A DNA stretch of 64,000 nt, taken from contig NZ_QEWW01000003.1 of NCBI RefSeq assembly GCF_003121895.1, positions 186,001 through 250,000 on the forward strand, written 5' to 3'. Source of the stretch: Ignatzschineria cameli (GTDB taxonomy: Bacteria; Pseudomonadota; Gammaproteobacteria; Cardiobacteriales; Wohlfahrtiimonadaceae). How positions within the stretch are numbered: the first letter of the stretch is position 1; the number at the start of each line of letters is the position of its first letter. The notes beneath the pieces were generated by a model that saw only the letters and a program-made list of their open reading frames with translations, did no database searches and was not told the origin of the DNA. This document shows, one piece after another, positions 36,201 to 45,399 of this stretch. The position numbers and the translations under genes are program-made.

Positions 36201-36630
36201 TACAACTCAAGAGTCATCTGCCGAAGAGAAGAAAACTCCGGTGAAAGAGATCCCGTCAGAGTCTCAAGTCTCACCAGAAGCTTCTGATGTGAAGATCACA
36301 GAGACAGAGCCGACATCTAAGGGAGAGAAGGAAGCAACGACTGCAACAGTAGAAGCTGCTCACCATGAGATAAAAGCGCCAAAAGTAGAGCAACCTACAA
36401 CTCAATCTCCTGCCGAGGTCAAAGAGAACGCTGAGATTGAAGCATCAAAAAAGGTTGAAGTAGAGAAGAAACCAGCCGCTGCCTTAACTGCCCCACAAAA
36501 GGAAACAGATCAGGAAGCGACAAAGGAAATACACTCGGAAAAAGTGGCAGAAGTTCAGATTCAGACAGGTGAAAATGAGATCGAAAAAATCGCCGATAGT
36601 GAGGTAAATAGAGCCTCATTGCGTGATTAA
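33298..36630 (+). CDS. rne: Ribonuclease E
   Basis: RNase E is the endoribonuclease that starts mRNA decay and processes rRNA and tRNA. The catalytic half (about residues 1-510) has the S1 domain ([24 protein letters not shown]), the DNase I-like active site segment ([12 protein letters not shown], and VVIDFIDM) and the zinc link CPRC. The remaining roughly 590 residues are low complexity: first Asn/Arg/Gln-rich (about 575-780), then Glu/Lys/Ala-rich, probably a disordered degradosome scaffold. Length 1110 is near E. coli's 1061. Confidence 0.97.
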   Translation: MKRMLINATQQEEMRVALVDGQHLYDLDIENVATKQKKANIYKGKITRIEPSLEACFVDYGSERHGFLPFKEISKEYFKNPQDHQMAVKDQLEEGLELIIQVEREERGNKGAALTTYISLAGRYLVLMPNNPRAGGVSRRISGKSRAEIRDAMADLIVPEEMGLIVRTAGMGRTSEELQWDLDYLIMLWEAIQDAGKQHSAPLLIFQESNIIIRALRDYYRSDIGEILIDDEEVFKEAEVFINTIMPQIGDKIKLYDDQIPLFTRFQVESQIQTAYERNVRLPSGGALVFDHTEALVSIDINSGRSTKGADIEDTALNTNLEAAEEIARQLKLRDLGGLVVIDFIDMLDSKNQRKVESALHDALASDRARIQVGQISRFGLLEMSRQRLRPSLDETSHIVCPRCEGQGTIRDTKSLALGILRLIEEECLKERTSELVIQVPVNVAVYLLNEKRADVEDIETRLKVRVIVIPDTELETPHFKMTRYRINDEETGADSEAHIIKEELTIDDIRNQAVIANKKMIEKPAVSGISPMAPPPKVEEVAPIAEKTFIQKTEAALSSIFNYVKALFNKTTESDNQGGKKKKEEKNPRNEQRNNRNRDQQRNNRGRNNQQRQRNQRHNHPSRNTIETVEREVDVNAEFNQTAQQNEPKESNRRNNQNQQQNQQQERNNQNQRRNQQSRAQQETQSGQEKQRERNDRKNTRNEADHEKNQPSTQTQQVADKNTQTRDNDRSNDRGNENVQRNNEKERNERQNERQNQRQKRREESIDEARKEQPEERKENQSEERSEERAPRQRNRRDRDQRSDAKKATRNNRTKEEEVIEVKVGEEIRQRVVRTGRPRVAKEELAQPKQVEAVEENTQVTEKVEPKTKAVVSEKVDEGQKPENQSSKVENKADDQVIGKQTPEKEVAASKKADQATEATDTPQKSLTDKAPTEKIDREVESSEGAPKAQEKHEKRDQKQNESENRSTTQESSAEEKKTPVKEIPSESQVSPEASDVKITETEPTSKGEKEATTATVEAAHHEIKAPKVEQPTTQSPAEVKENAEIEASKKVEVEKKPAAALTAPQKETDQEATKEIHSEKVAEVQIQTGENEIEKIADSEVNRASLRD

Positions 36631-36650
36631 GATTATCTATAAGAGCCTTT

Positions 36651-36702
36651 CGATAATTCAATGAGCCTTTTCATTGAATTATCGAGTCAAAGCCCCTATT
36701 AT
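36651..36702 (+). promoter_or_regulatory. ahpC promoter overlapped by a 14-bp inverted repeat
   Basis: CGATAATTCAATGA (36651-36664) and TCATTGAATTATCG (36671-36684) form a perfect inverted repeat around six bases. Inside the right arm lies a -35, TTGAAT (36674-36679); 17 bp later is TATTAT (36697-36702). There is no T-run after the repeat, so an operator is at least as likely as an rne terminator. Confidence 0.55.
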
Positions 36703-36777
36703 AAATAGTGTAACGAGATCGAGATACTTCTTGCTCTCACCGAATTCCGAATCACTTTCAATATAAAGGAGTTTTCA

Positions 36778-37359
36778 ATGACTTTTGATACAGACTTTAC
36801 TTATCGTATTCCTAAAACTGTTGGCAATACTTTAGAAGCATTTGAAGTTGTTGCAGCAAAACCTGGTTTTAACAACCCAGAAGAGAATGGTGTTTCTGCT
36901 TTTGAAACAATCACAGAAAAATCATTCCCAGGTAAGTGGAAAATTATCTACTTCTATCCAAAAGACTTTACATTTGTCTGCCCAACAGAGATCGTTGAGT
37001 TTGATAAAATCGCTAAAGAATTTGAAGACCGTGATGCTGTACTTATGGGCGGATCTACAGATAACGAATTCTGTAAATTAGCTTGGAGACGCGCACATCC
37101 AGATTTAGATAAATTAGGCCACTACTCATTTGCTGACCCAGCAGGTGATTTAGTTGACATGCTTGGTGTTCGTGATGAAGAGTCTGGCGTTTGCTTACGT
37201 GCAACATTTATCGTAGACCCACACAACGTTATCCAACACGTGTCTGTAAACCCAGACAGCGTTGGTCGTAACGTTCCTGAAGTTTTACGTATCCTTGATG
37301 CACTTCAAACTGATGAACTCTGCCCATGTAACCGTCCTGTAGGTGGTGAAACTCTCTAA
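36778..37359 (+). CDS. ahpC: AhpC-type peroxiredoxin
   Basis: This thiol peroxidase reduces hydrogen peroxide and organic peroxides. The peroxidatic cysteine is in FTFVCPTEI (near residue 61). The C-terminus DELCPCNRPVGGETL carries the resolving cysteines in the CPC arrangement seen in mycobacterial-type AhpC rather than E. coli AhpC. No ahpF or ahpD follows, so the reductant is unclear. AAGGAG lies before the ATG. Frequent A/T-ending preferred codons suggest strong expression. Confidence 0.9.
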   Translation: MTFDTDFTYRIPKTVGNTLEAFEVVAAKPGFNNPEENGVSAFETITEKSFPGKWKIIYFYPKDFTFVCPTEIVEFDKIAKEFEDRDAVLMGGSTDNEFCKLAWRRAHPDLDKLGHYSFADPAGDLVDMLGVRDEESGVCLRATFIVDPHNVIQHVSVNPDSVGRNVPEVLRILDALQTDELCPCNRPVGGETL

Positions 37360-37445
37360 TTCCTCTCGGAATTAAGTGAGCATCAACAAGATGGCGATAG
37401 CACATAGCTAAGCAGTCATAAAGATCAAATAATATTTGAACAGAA

Positions 37446-37483
37446 AAGAGGACTACTCATTGTGAGTAGTCCTCTTCTTTTTC
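37446..37483 (+). terminator. Terminator after ahpC
   Basis: AGAGGACTACTCA (37447-37459) pairs perfectly with TGAGTAGTCCTCT (37463-37475) around TTG, followed by TCTTTTTCT. This is a strong Rho-independent terminator. Confidence 0.92.
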
Positions 37484-37543
37484 TATGCCTCTTCTTACGC
37501 CTCTTTTTTGTTTCCAGCCCTACTTTTCGCCCGACTTCCCCTT

Positions 37544-38518
37544 CTACTTCTCTTTTTTACGCTTCGCACGAGGATGCGCACTATCAAAAACCTTCGCTAA
37601 ATGATTAAAATTGAGATGAGTATAGACTTGGGTTGTAGAGATATCAGCATGCCCTAATAACTCCTGCACTAACCGTATATCTTGGCTCGATTCTAAAATA
37701 TGGGTTGCCATTGAATGGCGCAAAAGATGGGGATGAAGATTAATATTGACCCCACTCCTCTCTGCATAACGCTTCACCCGGCGGCTAATTTGCCGATCTG
37801 AAAGCCGTCCTCCCTTTTGAGAGATAAAGAGCGCCTCATCATCCCGATCGAGCAGTGAAGCTGCAGATAACCACTCTTGGCGAATCGACAACCACTCTTT
37901 AATCGCTATCAGTGCAACCTGACCTACAGGCACTAAACGATCCTTCCCCCCTTTACCATCAATAACTCGCACCAAATGCTCATTAAGATCGAGATGCGGC
38001 AAATTAAGCGCCGCAACCTCGGCAAGACGCAGACCACTAGAGTAGAGGAGCTCTAAAATCGCAAGATCACGCTTCTCTAACAGATCCTCCGGCGGACGAT
38101 CTAAAATGGTCTTTAAGAGCTCAGCTTCTACAACTTTTGGTAAACGTTCCGCTTTCTTAGGGGGGGAGATTAACCTTGCGGGATTATAAGTCACAATCCC
38201 TTTCTCTAATAGATAGGTGAAAAAAATTCTCAAGGCGGCAAGATGAGTTTCAAGACTAGCGCTACTAAGACGCTCACGCTGCTTTCGGCGACCTCCTTTC
38301 GCCCTAAAGATCAGATATTCCCGCAATACTCGCTCATCACATTCAGGCCAAGCATCAACCTCCCGCTCTTTAAGATAGACAATCAATTGACTCAAAGCCT
38401 GCTGCTTTACCCTCACACTATGGGGAGAGTAGACCTTTTGATACCCGCTTAAAAAAAGATTCGCCTCTTGACACAAAGGCGAATCGATCTCTTTATCAAT
38501 TTCAATAATATTGAACAT
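37544..38518 (-). CDS. xerC: Tyrosine recombinase XerC
   Basis: XerC with XerD resolves chromosome dimers at dif. The 324-residue protein has an N-terminal SAM-like core-binding domain and a catalytic domain with the arginine in SSGLRLAEVAAL, HLLRHSMATH, LGHADISTTQVYTHL, and the family end VFDSAHPRAKRK. The ending identifies XerC rather than a mobile integrase. Usual neighbours dapF and the YigB HAD gene are not adjacent. No dif site was noticed in the window. Confidence 0.93.
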   Translation of the reverse strand: MFNIIEIDKEIDSPLCQEANLFLSGYQKVYSPHSVRVKQQALSQLIVYLKEREVDAWPECDERVLREYLIFRAKGGRRKQRERLSSASLETHLAALRIFFTYLLEKGIVTYNPARLISPPKKAERLPKVVEAELLKTILDRPPEDLLEKRDLAILELLYSSGLRLAEVAALNLPHLDLNEHLVRVIDGKGGKDRLVPVGQVALIAIKEWLSIRQEWLSAASLLDRDDEALFISQKGGRLSDRQISRRVKRYAERSGVNINLHPHLLRHSMATHILESSQDIRLVQELLGHADISTTQVYTHLNFNHLAKVFDSAHPRAKRKKEK

Positions 38519-38573
38519 TCTCTCTTATTTATATCTCGCTAAGAGAGGAACCTGACGTCCCCTCCTACTATGC

Positions 38574-38613
38574 GATCCTTAATATAGATCCTTAATATAG
38601 ATCCTTTAATGTA
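38574..38613 (+). repeat. 13-bp tandem repeat at the aspA 3' end
   Basis: GATCCTTAATATA occurs twice exactly (38574-38586, 38587-38599), then a diverged copy to 38613 that includes the aspA stop codon. It is a small local duplication with no evident function. Confidence 0.7.
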
Positions 38614-40009
38614 GACCTAATGTTTTACGGAGATTTTCTAATGAGAACATCTCATCAAACTGATCTGCCCCCATTAAGCCTCTCTCTAAGACCACATCCC
38701 GGACACTCTTACCTGTCTTCGCACAGATACGACCCACAATATCCCCCTCTCCATGACCAATAATAGGGTTGAGATAGGTGATAATACCGATCGAATTAAG
38801 AATATAGTTAAGACAATAACTCTCATTCGCTGTGATGCCTGAGATACAACGATCTTGCAGAGAACGGCAGGAGTTTGTTAATAACATCATCGACTCAAAT
38901 GTTGATTGTGCAATCACAGGCTCCATCGCATTAAGCTGTAGCTGCCCTGCTTCTGCAGCAGTTAAGACAGTTGTGTCATTCCCGAAAACTTTAAAGCAGG
39001 CATTATTAACAGCCTCTGGCAACACGGGATTAATTTTTGCCGGCATAATCGAACTTCCTGCTTGTAACTCAGGAAGATTGATCTCTTTCAATCCTGCACG
39101 AGGACCCGATGAAAGAAGACGAAGATCATTTGCCATTTTTGATAATTTAACAGCAAAACCTTTTAATGCAGAATGGAAGTAGACAAAATCAGAAAGATCT
39201 GATGTTGCTGCAATAAGGTCATCCGCCGGCTTGAAGGGGAATCCCGTTATTTCTGAAAGGTAGTGAGCCGCAAGCTCAGCGTAACCATCTGGCGTATTGA
39301 TTCCCGTACCGATCGCTGTCCCACCTAAGTTAATCGAGAGCAACGTTTGTCGAGCAAGTTTTAAATAATCGATGCCCGTTTTAATCTGATACGCAAATGC
39401 GCCAAACTCCATTCCTAAAGTCATAGGTACAGCATCTTGTAACTGTGTCCGCCCCATCTTCAAGACTTCAGAAAACTCCTTCTCCTTCTCCTTCAACCCT
39501 TGGTATAGATAATCTGCCGCTTCAATTAATGCCTCAGATACTTTATAAAAAGCGACCCGCATTCCTGTTGGATACGCATCATTTGTCGACTGAGATTCAT
39601 TAACATGGTCATTAGGATTAATAACATCATAACGCCCCTTCTCAAGTCCTAGCGTTTCAAGTGCAAGGTTGGCAATCACTTCATTCACATTCATATTGAG
39701 TGAAGTACCCGCGCCCCCTTGGAATGCATCAATAGGGAAATGCATATAGTAAGTATCATCCTTTAGAAGGAGATCACATGCCGCAATAATTGCATGACCC
39801 ACCTCCGGCTTGATAGCTCCTAAATCCATATTCGCCTTTGCTGCTGCTTTTTTTACTGCTGCTAAGCCATAAATAAATTGTGGATTATCTCGGTTCTTCT
39901 GGGTTGAAATGGTGAAGTTATTGATTGCTCGCTGGGTGTGGATGCCGTAGTAAGCATCACTTGGTACTAATAATTCCCCTAACAAATCAACTTCTGACCG
40001 ATAACCCAT
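38606..40009 (-). CDS. aspA: Aspartate ammonia-lyase AspA
   Basis: AspA converts L-aspartate to fumarate and ammonia. The 467-residue protein carries the fumarase/aspartase signature [12 protein letters not shown] near residue 313, the substrate site segments [14 protein letters not shown] and [12 protein letters not shown], and the C-terminal KTGKSVRD typical of aspartase. ATG at 40009 has GGAG 9 bases upstream and is favoured over the GTG at 40024. No dcuA-type transporter is adjacent. Confidence 0.95.
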   Translation of the reverse strand: MGYRSEVDLLGELLVPSDAYYGIHTQRAINNFTISTQKNRDNPQFIYGLAAVKKAAAKANMDLGAIKPEVGHAIIAACDLLLKDDTYYMHFPIDAFQGGAGTSLNMNVNEVIANLALETLGLEKGRYDVINPNDHVNESQSTNDAYPTGMRVAFYKVSEALIEAADYLYQGLKEKEKEFSEVLKMGRTQLQDAVPMTLGMEFGAFAYQIKTGIDYLKLARQTLLSINLGGTAIGTGINTPDGYAELAAHYLSEITGFPFKPADDLIAATSDLSDFVYFHSALKGFAVKLSKMANDLRLLSSGPRAGLKEINLPELQAGSSIMPAKINPVLPEAVNNACFKVFGNDTTVLTAAEAGQLQLNAMEPVIAQSTFESMMLLTNSCRSLQDRCISGITANESYCLNYILNSIGIITYLNPIIGHGEGDIVGRICAKTGKSVRDVVLERGLMGADQFDEMFSLENLRKTLGLH

Positions 40010-40052
40010 TTTCTTTCTCTCCACTTGATATACGTCACTAAACGTATTTATA

Positions 40053-40427
40053 TTACGATTTAAAATATTTCCCTTGTTTCACGTCTCTTAAACGTTTTTT
40101 ATCTCGACTGCTCCTCGATTCTGAGTGAGGCTGCGGAGATAATCTGCGAAGCTCACGCTCGTGCTCTCTTCGAGCAATACTCACCTCTGTCTCTTGATAC
40201 ATTGTCATTGCTACAGATGCTGGACCGCGCTGCTCGATAAGCAAGCACACTTCGACTTCGTAGATCACTTGTAACTTTCTTATCGTTACCAAATCACCTA
40301 CGACGATAACTCTAGAAGGCTTGGCCTCAATGCCATTGACTTTTACGCGCCCTTTATTAATCTCATCCGTAGCAAGACGGCGAGTCTTATAAAATCGGGC
40401 GGCCCATAACCATTTATCTAGACGCAT
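40053..40427 (-). CDS. hslR: Ribosome-associated heat shock protein HslR (Hsp15)
   Basis: Hsp15 binds free 50S subunits carrying a stalled nascent chain and supports recycling. The S4 domain is at the N-terminus: [28 protein letters not shown]. The basic C-terminal tail ([17 protein letters not shown]) is typical. Length 124 is slightly below the E. coli protein. It is 43 bp upstream of aspA on the same strand. Confidence 0.92.
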   Translation of the reverse strand: MRLDKWLWAARFYKTRRLATDEINKGRVKVNGIEAKPSRVIVVGDLVTIRKLQVIYEVEVCLLIEQRGPASVAMTMYQETEVSIARREHERELRRLSPQPHSESRSSRDKKRLRDVKQGKYFKS

Positions 40428-40485
40428 AAGTTTTCTTCACACTATTTTGTTATATTAGATCAAAAAAAAAATTGCAAGCTTTAAC

Positions 40486-40516
40486 GAAAAAATAGCCGTA
40501 TTTTCCAATACGGCTA
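40486..40516 (-). terminator. Terminator after minE
   Basis: On the minus strand TAGCCGTATT and AATACGGCTA (40493-40516) form a perfect 10-bp stem around four bases, followed by TTTTTT. It ends the minDE transcript. Confidence 0.88.
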
Positions 40517-40585
40517 CTTTATTATCAATAAGTTATCGACCTTTTTGCTCAGATAATGATCTACCGCAGTAGTACAGAATATCAC

Positions 40586-40849
40586 CTATTTTTCATCATC
40601 CGACAAAACGATATTTAACTCTAAAACGTCACAGTCTCCGTCGCGTTCCATCGCTATATTGATCTGCTCAGATTCAACTGGCAAATAGCGACGAACAACT
40701 TCCAATATATCTCGTTGAAGATCTTGCATAAAATCTGGATTTCCATCCATATTCTTTACACGTTCATGCGCAACAATAATCTGTAAGCGCTCTTTTGCAA
40801 TCGATGCCGTATTTGATCTACGACGCTTGCCGAACAACAGCTGAAACAT
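40586..40849 (-). CDS. minE: Cell division topological specificity factor MinE
   Basis: MinE stimulates MinD ATPase and drives pole-to-pole oscillation, freeing mid-cell from MinC inhibition. The 87-residue protein has the N-terminal membrane-targeting and anti-MinCD segment (KERLQIIVAHER near residues 20-31) and a C-terminal dimerisation domain with DLQRDILEVVRRY. It starts 2 bp after minD, with GGAGG upstream. Confidence 0.95.
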   Translation of the reverse strand: MFQLLFGKRRRSNTASIAKERLQIIVAHERVKNMDGNPDFMQDLQRDILEVVRRYLPVESEQINIAMERDGDCDVLELNIVLSDDEK

Positions 40850-40851
40850 CT

Positions 40852-41661
40852 CTAACCTCCAAAAATCCGTCCAAAGAAGCCTCTCTTAGGCGCTTCAATA
40901 AAACGATGAGGGAGATCTTTTCCAAGAAAACGCTCAACAATGTCATTAAAGGCTTGTCCTGCATCTGACTCTTCATTCATAATCACAGGTTCCCCTGAGT
41001 TAGAGCATTGCAATACGGCCTGAGACTCTGGAACCACTCCTAAAAGGGGAATACCAAGAATATCTAAAATATCATTAACAGAGAGCATATCACCATTCGC
41101 TGCACGTGTTGGGTTATAGCGATTGATCACAAGGTGCTGATTAACCTCTTTACCCTCTTCTGCTCTCTTTGTTTTGCTTGCAAGAATTCCTAAAATTCGG
41201 TCAGAGTCACGAACTGAGGAGACCTCTGGATTGGTTGTTACGATAGCATCATCTGCAAAATACATTGCAAGCTGTGCACCCTTCTCAATACCGGCTGGTG
41301 AGTCACAGATGATAAATTCAAATCCCATACCATCAAGCTCCTTCATCACCTTCTCAACACCCTCTTTTGTGAGGGCATCTTTATCGCGTGTTTGAGAAGC
41401 GGGAAGAATGTAGAGATTTTCAAGACGACGATCTTTAATCAATGTTTGTGCCAATGAAGCCTCATCATTCACAACATTCACAAAGTCATATACGACACGA
41501 CGTTCACAACCCATGATTAGGTCTAAGTTACGCAAACCTACATCAAAGTCGATCACTGCGGTCTTATGTCCATTCTTTGCAAGCCCTGCTGCAATGCTCG
41601 CACTCGTCGTCGTTTTACCTACACCACCCTTACCGGATGTTACAACTATGATTCTTGCCAC
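40852..41661 (-). CDS. minD: Septum site-determining ATPase MinD
   Basis: MinD is the membrane-binding ATPase of the Min system. GTG at 41661 is chosen because it gives the canonical start MARIIVVTSGKGGVGKTT, with a GGGGG ribosome site just upstream; a TTG at 41679 adds six atypical residues. The deviant Walker A GKGGVGKTT is at residues 10-18. The C-terminal amphipathic membrane-targeting helix (RGFFGRIFGG) is present. minC is not directly upstream as is usual. Confidence 0.96.
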   Translation of the reverse strand: MARIIVVTSGKGGVGKTTTSASIAAGLAKNGHKTAVIDFDVGLRNLDLIMGCERRVVYDFVNVVNDEASLAQTLIKDRRLENLYILPASQTRDKDALTKEGVEKVMKELDGMGFEFIICDSPAGIEKGAQLAMYFADDAIVTTNPEVSSVRDSDRILGILASKTKRAEEGKEVNQHLVINRYNPTRAANGDMLSVNDILDILGIPLLGVVPESQAVLQCSNSGEPVIMNEESDAGQAFNDIVERFLGKDLPHRFIEAPKRGFFGRIFGG

Positions 41662-42403
41662 TCGTGCCCCCACATACAAATTCTATCTATTTAGATTACC
41701 TAATTAAAATTCTTAAGAAATATTAAATTCTTGTAAAGAATTTTCGAGAGAATTACTCTCCCATTTATTGAGCCTTTGCGCTACTCTTTTCTCTACTTTA
41801 ATCAAGAAAAATCAAATAATGAACCTTTAGGATCCATTATGGCAAAGGAGCTATCGCTTCTATTTATCATTCTTCTATATCATAAATTTAAACGATAAGT
41901 GATCATGATACTAATAATATAGCGATAAATAATAGCGATACGAATAGAGGTATCGATAAAAATATTCGATAATATTCGATAATATTCGATAAAGATACCA
42001 ATAAACAAAATAGCTATAGAAGATACAATATACCTTAAACTAACGTCTAATTAATAATCATTTATAGCTACTTATAGCTATTTATAAGTATGTTTATAAA
42101 TTTATAACCATTACATAAACATTCCATAACTATTACATAAATATCTCTGATGCATTAGGGATATTTAGTAAGACTTAGTAATATAGAGTCATAATATAGA
42201 GCTTAAGCATCATGATGCAACTGATTCCTTGATACAGCTGATTAATATCACAACTTGATCACAACTCTATAATCATAACTTGCTAATATTAATCTTAACC
42301 ACTTATTACTATCTACTTGATTATCGTTGGTGTGACTGCCGCTATTAAAACAGTAACTCAATAATCATTATCAATAGAGTGCTCCTTCGAGCATCTATCA
42401 ATA
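41662..42403. other. 742-bp repetitive AT-rich gap between minC and minD
   Basis: No gene is supported here. The stretch is strongly AT-rich and includes three exact copies of AATATTCGAT in tandem (41961-41990), framed by GGTATC and GATACC, and near-repeats such as CATTACATAAA around 42110-42140. The many short TTATAG and TAATA motifs make promoter recognition unreliable, but minD must have its own promoter here unless minC transcription reads through. Confidence 0.6.
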
Positions 42404-43168
42404 TCACTTAATTAATTGCTCGATCTTTAATTCATCTTGATCAAGATAGATCTGCACCGTTTTGCCTCGTAATTCAGAAGGAATATCCTCTTGCATTCGA
42501 TAAAAACCAGCAATCGCCACCAATTCAGCTTCAAGCGATTGGCAGAAGATTCTTGCAGATCGATTCCCATGAATACCGGCTAAGGCTCTGCCTCTTAATG
42601 CGCCATAAACATGGATATTACCATCAACAAGAAGTTCAGCACCTTCATTGACGGAGTTGATCACAACTAAATCGCCTTGAGAGACCGTCAATTGTTGACC
42701 TGAACGCACTTGCTGAACATGCATCGTTGTCTCAATAGGCTGAATAACCTCGATCTCTTTCTCTACGACCGTTTGTTTCTCCGCATCTATAGCGGCACGA
42801 TTCTGCTCCTCTAAAGCGATCTCAGCACTATTGAGTTCTATTTCACGCGCACGACCACTATTTCCCGCCAATAATGCCCACCCGGCACTACCTGCTTTAG
42901 CAATGAGATCTTCATTCGCATTTCTAAGACCGACAGGAACAAGATCCTTCGTCAATAGCAGATTTTTCAGCCAGTTTAGATCTAAGCTATTACCAACGGT
43001 AATCGCAGAGAGATCAACAATGATAGGAATACCTCTAAACAATTGAGGAGAGCTATCAATTTGTCTTGATAGCTCATCTTCTAATAATTTTAGATCTATT
43101 CCTCTCAAATAGAGAACCATCATTGTCGATAGTTCCCCCTTCAATTGATAAATTTTACTTTGAGACAT
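42404..43168 (-). CDS. minC: Septum site-determining protein MinC
   Basis: MinC inhibits FtsZ assembly away from mid-cell when bound to MinD. The 254-residue protein has the N-terminal FtsZ-inhibiting domain (to about 110), a linker, and the C-terminal beta-helix domain with GDLVVINSVNEGAELLVDGNIHVYGALRGRA and GNRSARIFCQSLEAELVAIAGFY. It follows slyD by 32 bp on the minus strand and is separated from minD by 742 bp. Confidence 0.95.
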   Translation of the reverse strand: MSQSKIYQLKGELSTMMVLYLRGIDLKLLEDELSRQIDSSPQLFRGIPIIVDLSAITVGNSLDLNWLKNLLLTKDLVPVGLRNANEDLIAKAGSAGWALLAGNSGRAREIELNSAEIALEEQNRAAIDAEKQTVVEKEIEVIQPIETTMHVQQVRSGQQLTVSQGDLVVINSVNEGAELLVDGNIHVYGALRGRALAGIHGNRSARIFCQSLEAELVAIAGFYRMQEDIPSELRGKTVQIYLDQDELKIEQLIK

Positions 43169-43200
43169 AGATATTTTTTATAAATCAAAAATTTTAAAAA

Positions 43201-43683
43201 TTAATGATCATGACCATCGGCATGAACGTGACCATGTGCAAGCTCTTGCTCTGTCGCATCACGAAGGCCGACAACCTCAACTTCAAAGTTAAGATTTTTG
43301 CCTGCCAATGGGTGATTTGCATCTAATTTAATTGTTTCATCTGAGACTGCAAGAACTCTAAATGCCTGCATTTGACCATCAGGTGTTGTACCTGTTACCT
43401 GCCAACCCACTTGAACTTCTTCATCTTCAGGGAATGCTGTACGGGGAACTTCAATAATAAAATCATCGTTTGATTCGCCATAGCCTTCAGCTGGAGAAAC
43501 TGTGAATGAGAGTGTTTGCCCTTCAGCTGCACCTTCAAGCGCTTTCTCAAATCCAGGGATCATCATTCCATGCCCTTGAATGAAATCCAAAGCCTCTTGA
43601 CCTTTGTTTGTATCAAGGAGCGTACCTTGGTCATCAGTGAGGGTATAAATTACGCTAACTACTTTATCTTTTGCTACTGTCAT
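43201..43683 (-). CDS. slyD: FKBP-type peptidyl-prolyl isomerase, SlyD-like
   Basis: SlyD is a proline isomerase and chaperone with a metal-binding tail. The FKBP domain shows IPGFEKALEGAAEGQ, with the inserted IF chaperone domain in the middle (about residues 75-125), and NHPLAGKNLNFEVEVVGLRDATEQEL. The C-terminus HGHVHADGHDH is a short histidine-rich tail, less extensive than in E. coli SlyD, so FkpB/SlyD-family is the safest label. Confidence 0.88.
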   Translation of the reverse strand: MTVAKDKVVSVIYTLTDDQGTLLDTNKGQEALDFIQGHGMMIPGFEKALEGAAEGQTLSFTVSPAEGYGESNDDFIIEVPRTAFPEDEEVQVGWQVTGTTPDGQMQAFRVLAVSDETIKLDANHPLAGKNLNFEVEVVGLRDATEQELAHGHVHADGHDH

Positions 43684-43828
43684 TGAATGTTCCCTTTATC
43701 GATTTTACGAGTATAATTAGTCCGTACACTATACAGCAAAGCACGTAGTATATAAACGATTAAATCCTTATCATTTGAGCGTCTAGACTACTTTCCACTT
43801 TTATTCCTAATTATTGTGACACTATATT

Positions 43829-44494
43829 ATGAACGCACAACAACAAAAAGAAGCTGTTGCAAAAGCAGCGCTACAATATATCCCTGAAGATCAAATCTTA
43901 GGTCTAGGCACCGGCTCCACTGTCGATTGCTTAATTGCCCTGCTTCCTACGCTTCCTTTTAAGATCAAAGGGGTTGCATCGAGCTCAGAACGAACCTCAA
44001 AACAGGTCGAAGCCCTCGGCATTCCTATTGTCGATCTTGCTGATATCACACTTATCGATACTTATATTGATGGCGCCGATGAGATCAACCACAACCTGGC
44101 CATGATCAAAGGGGGCGGCGGTGCATTAACTCGTGAAAAGATCGTTGCCGCTCATGCTAATCGCTTTGTCTGTATTGCTGATCAATCAAAACTGGTAAAA
44201 ACATTAGGGCAATTCCCACTCCCGATCGAAGTGATCCCGATGGCGGCACATTACGTGATGCGTAAAATGGAGCAGATGGGAGGAAGAGCTCAAATTAGAG
44301 AAGGGTTTATCACCGATAACCATAATCTCATTGTTGATGTCTCCGGCCTTAAGATCACAAGTCCTATTCAATTGGAAGCATCTATCAATCAGATCACCGG
44401 CGTAGTAACTAATGGTCTCTTTGCAGCGCGAGGGGCAGATATCCTTCTGATGGCAGATGACGCATTAAATATCCAAACATTGACTAAAAAATAA
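43829..44494 (+). CDS. rpiA: Ribose-5-phosphate isomerase A
   Basis: RpiA interconverts ribose-5-phosphate and ribulose-5-phosphate in the pentose phosphate pathway. The 221-residue protein has LGLGTGSTVDCLI (phosphate loop), IDGADEINHNLAMIKGGGGALTREKI with the catalytic residues, and KTLGQFPLPIEV. It is divergent from slyD across 145 bp that should hold both promoters. Confidence 0.96.
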   Translation: MNAQQQKEAVAKAALQYIPEDQILGLGTGSTVDCLIALLPTLPFKIKGVASSSERTSKQVEALGIPIVDLADITLIDTYIDGADEINHNLAMIKGGGGALTREKIVAAHANRFVCIADQSKLVKTLGQFPLPIEVIPMAAHYVMRKMEQMGGRAQIREGFITDNHNLIVDVSGLKITSPIQLEASINQITGVVTNGLFAARGADILLMADDALNIQTLTKK

Positions 44495-44772
44495 TAAAAC
44501 CTCTTAAAAATTATTAAAATATTTTAAAAACCATTAAAGAAGTTATTAAAATTTTATTAAAAGGTAAATAAAAGGCCATTGAAGGTCGGCGATCGTCATT
44601 GATCAGAATAACCTGATGAAATTGACGATGACTACTAAGATCGGCCTATAAAACTGCCTGATAAGATGACCTAATAAGATAATCTGATAGATAATCAGAT
44701 CTTATTAGGTCTATCTCGTAAAGTCCCCAATTTCCCTGACAACCTCAGGCCGACCCTTTAAAAGGAGCCCTT
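44495..44772 (+). promoter_or_regulatory. lptC leader with a large hairpin
   Basis: The gap holds a long interrupted stem at 44668-44711: GACCTAATAAGAT pairs with ATCTTATTAGGTC, and inside it TCTGAT/ATCAGA, with a two-base bulge. A second, less regular structure spans about 44586-44646. No T-run follows either. AGGAG precedes the lptC ATG. A leader RNA structure or a binding site is possible. Confidence 0.4.
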
Positions 44773-45399
44773 ATGACAACTGCAGAGATCCTCAAACGTC
44801 TCCTCTTGCTCTTTATCTTAGGCATTCTCCTCTACTTTGCATGGGTCATCTATCAAGATAGTCGTGGGCAAGAGAAAGTAGAATCAACAGATCCACAACT
44901 CTCTCTCAATGACTTTGAGGTCTTTCGATACAATAGAGAGGGAATACTTGAATATCTCCTAATAGGAGAGACCCTTGTTCATTACGATAATGCTGAAGGA
45001 GGATATTTAACCGATCCACTCCTTAAACATTACAACTTAATGGCCCTCAATGCCGATGAGCGCCCACTCAATGAACTGATCGAATGGACTGCAAAGAGCG
45101 ATTTTGCTCGCTACACAGAAGATAAATCGCTGCTCACTCTTATTAAAAATGTCTATCTCCATAAACCTGATCGAGAGAAACCTGAAGATGATATGGTCAT
45201 TACGACAGATCTACTCTATATTCATGATGAAGGAGATAAGGTCACAACTGATCTCTTTGTTGAATTAGAGATGCCTACACGAAAACTCTCCGGCTATGGA
45301 TTAATCGGTTATCCCCGTAAAGAACACTTTACGCTCCATAGAGATGTAAAATCTACCTATATAACTGAACCAGATACAGGTCATCACGATGAAAAATAG
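44773..45399 (+). CDS. lptC: LPS export protein LptC
   Basis: LptC is the bitopic inner-membrane link between the LptB2FG transporter and the LptA bridge. The 208-residue protein has one N-terminal helix (about residues 8-26) and a beta-jellyroll periplasmic domain. Homology is recognisable mainly from length, topology and the operon lptC-lptA-lptB. The stop overlaps the lptA start by 11 bp. The kdsC and kdsD genes that often precede are absent. Confidence 0.85.
   Translation: MTTAEILKRLLLLFILGILLYFAWVIYQDSRGQEKVESTDPQLSLNDFEVFRYNREGILEYLLIGETLVHYDNAEGGYLTDPLLKHYNLMALNADERPLNELIEWTAKSDFARYTEDKSLLTLIKNVYLHKPDREKPEDDMVITTDLLYIHDEGDKVTTDLFVELEMPTRKLSGYGLIGYPRKEHFTLHRDVKSTYITEPDTGHHDEK

Noticed and set aside
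36651-36684. Inverted repeat called as a plain rne terminator
   Set aside because: No T-run follows, and a good -35 lies inside the right arm; an operator is at least as likely.
37544-38518. XerC considered as a mobile-element integrase for the tRNA-Leu island
   Set aside because: It has the chromosomal XerC C-terminal signature and lies 19 kb away among housekeeping genes.
41961-41990. Tandem AATATTCGAT units considered as a CRISPR-like or iteron array
   Set aside because: Units are directly adjacent without spacers and only three in number; no cas or rep gene is in the window.
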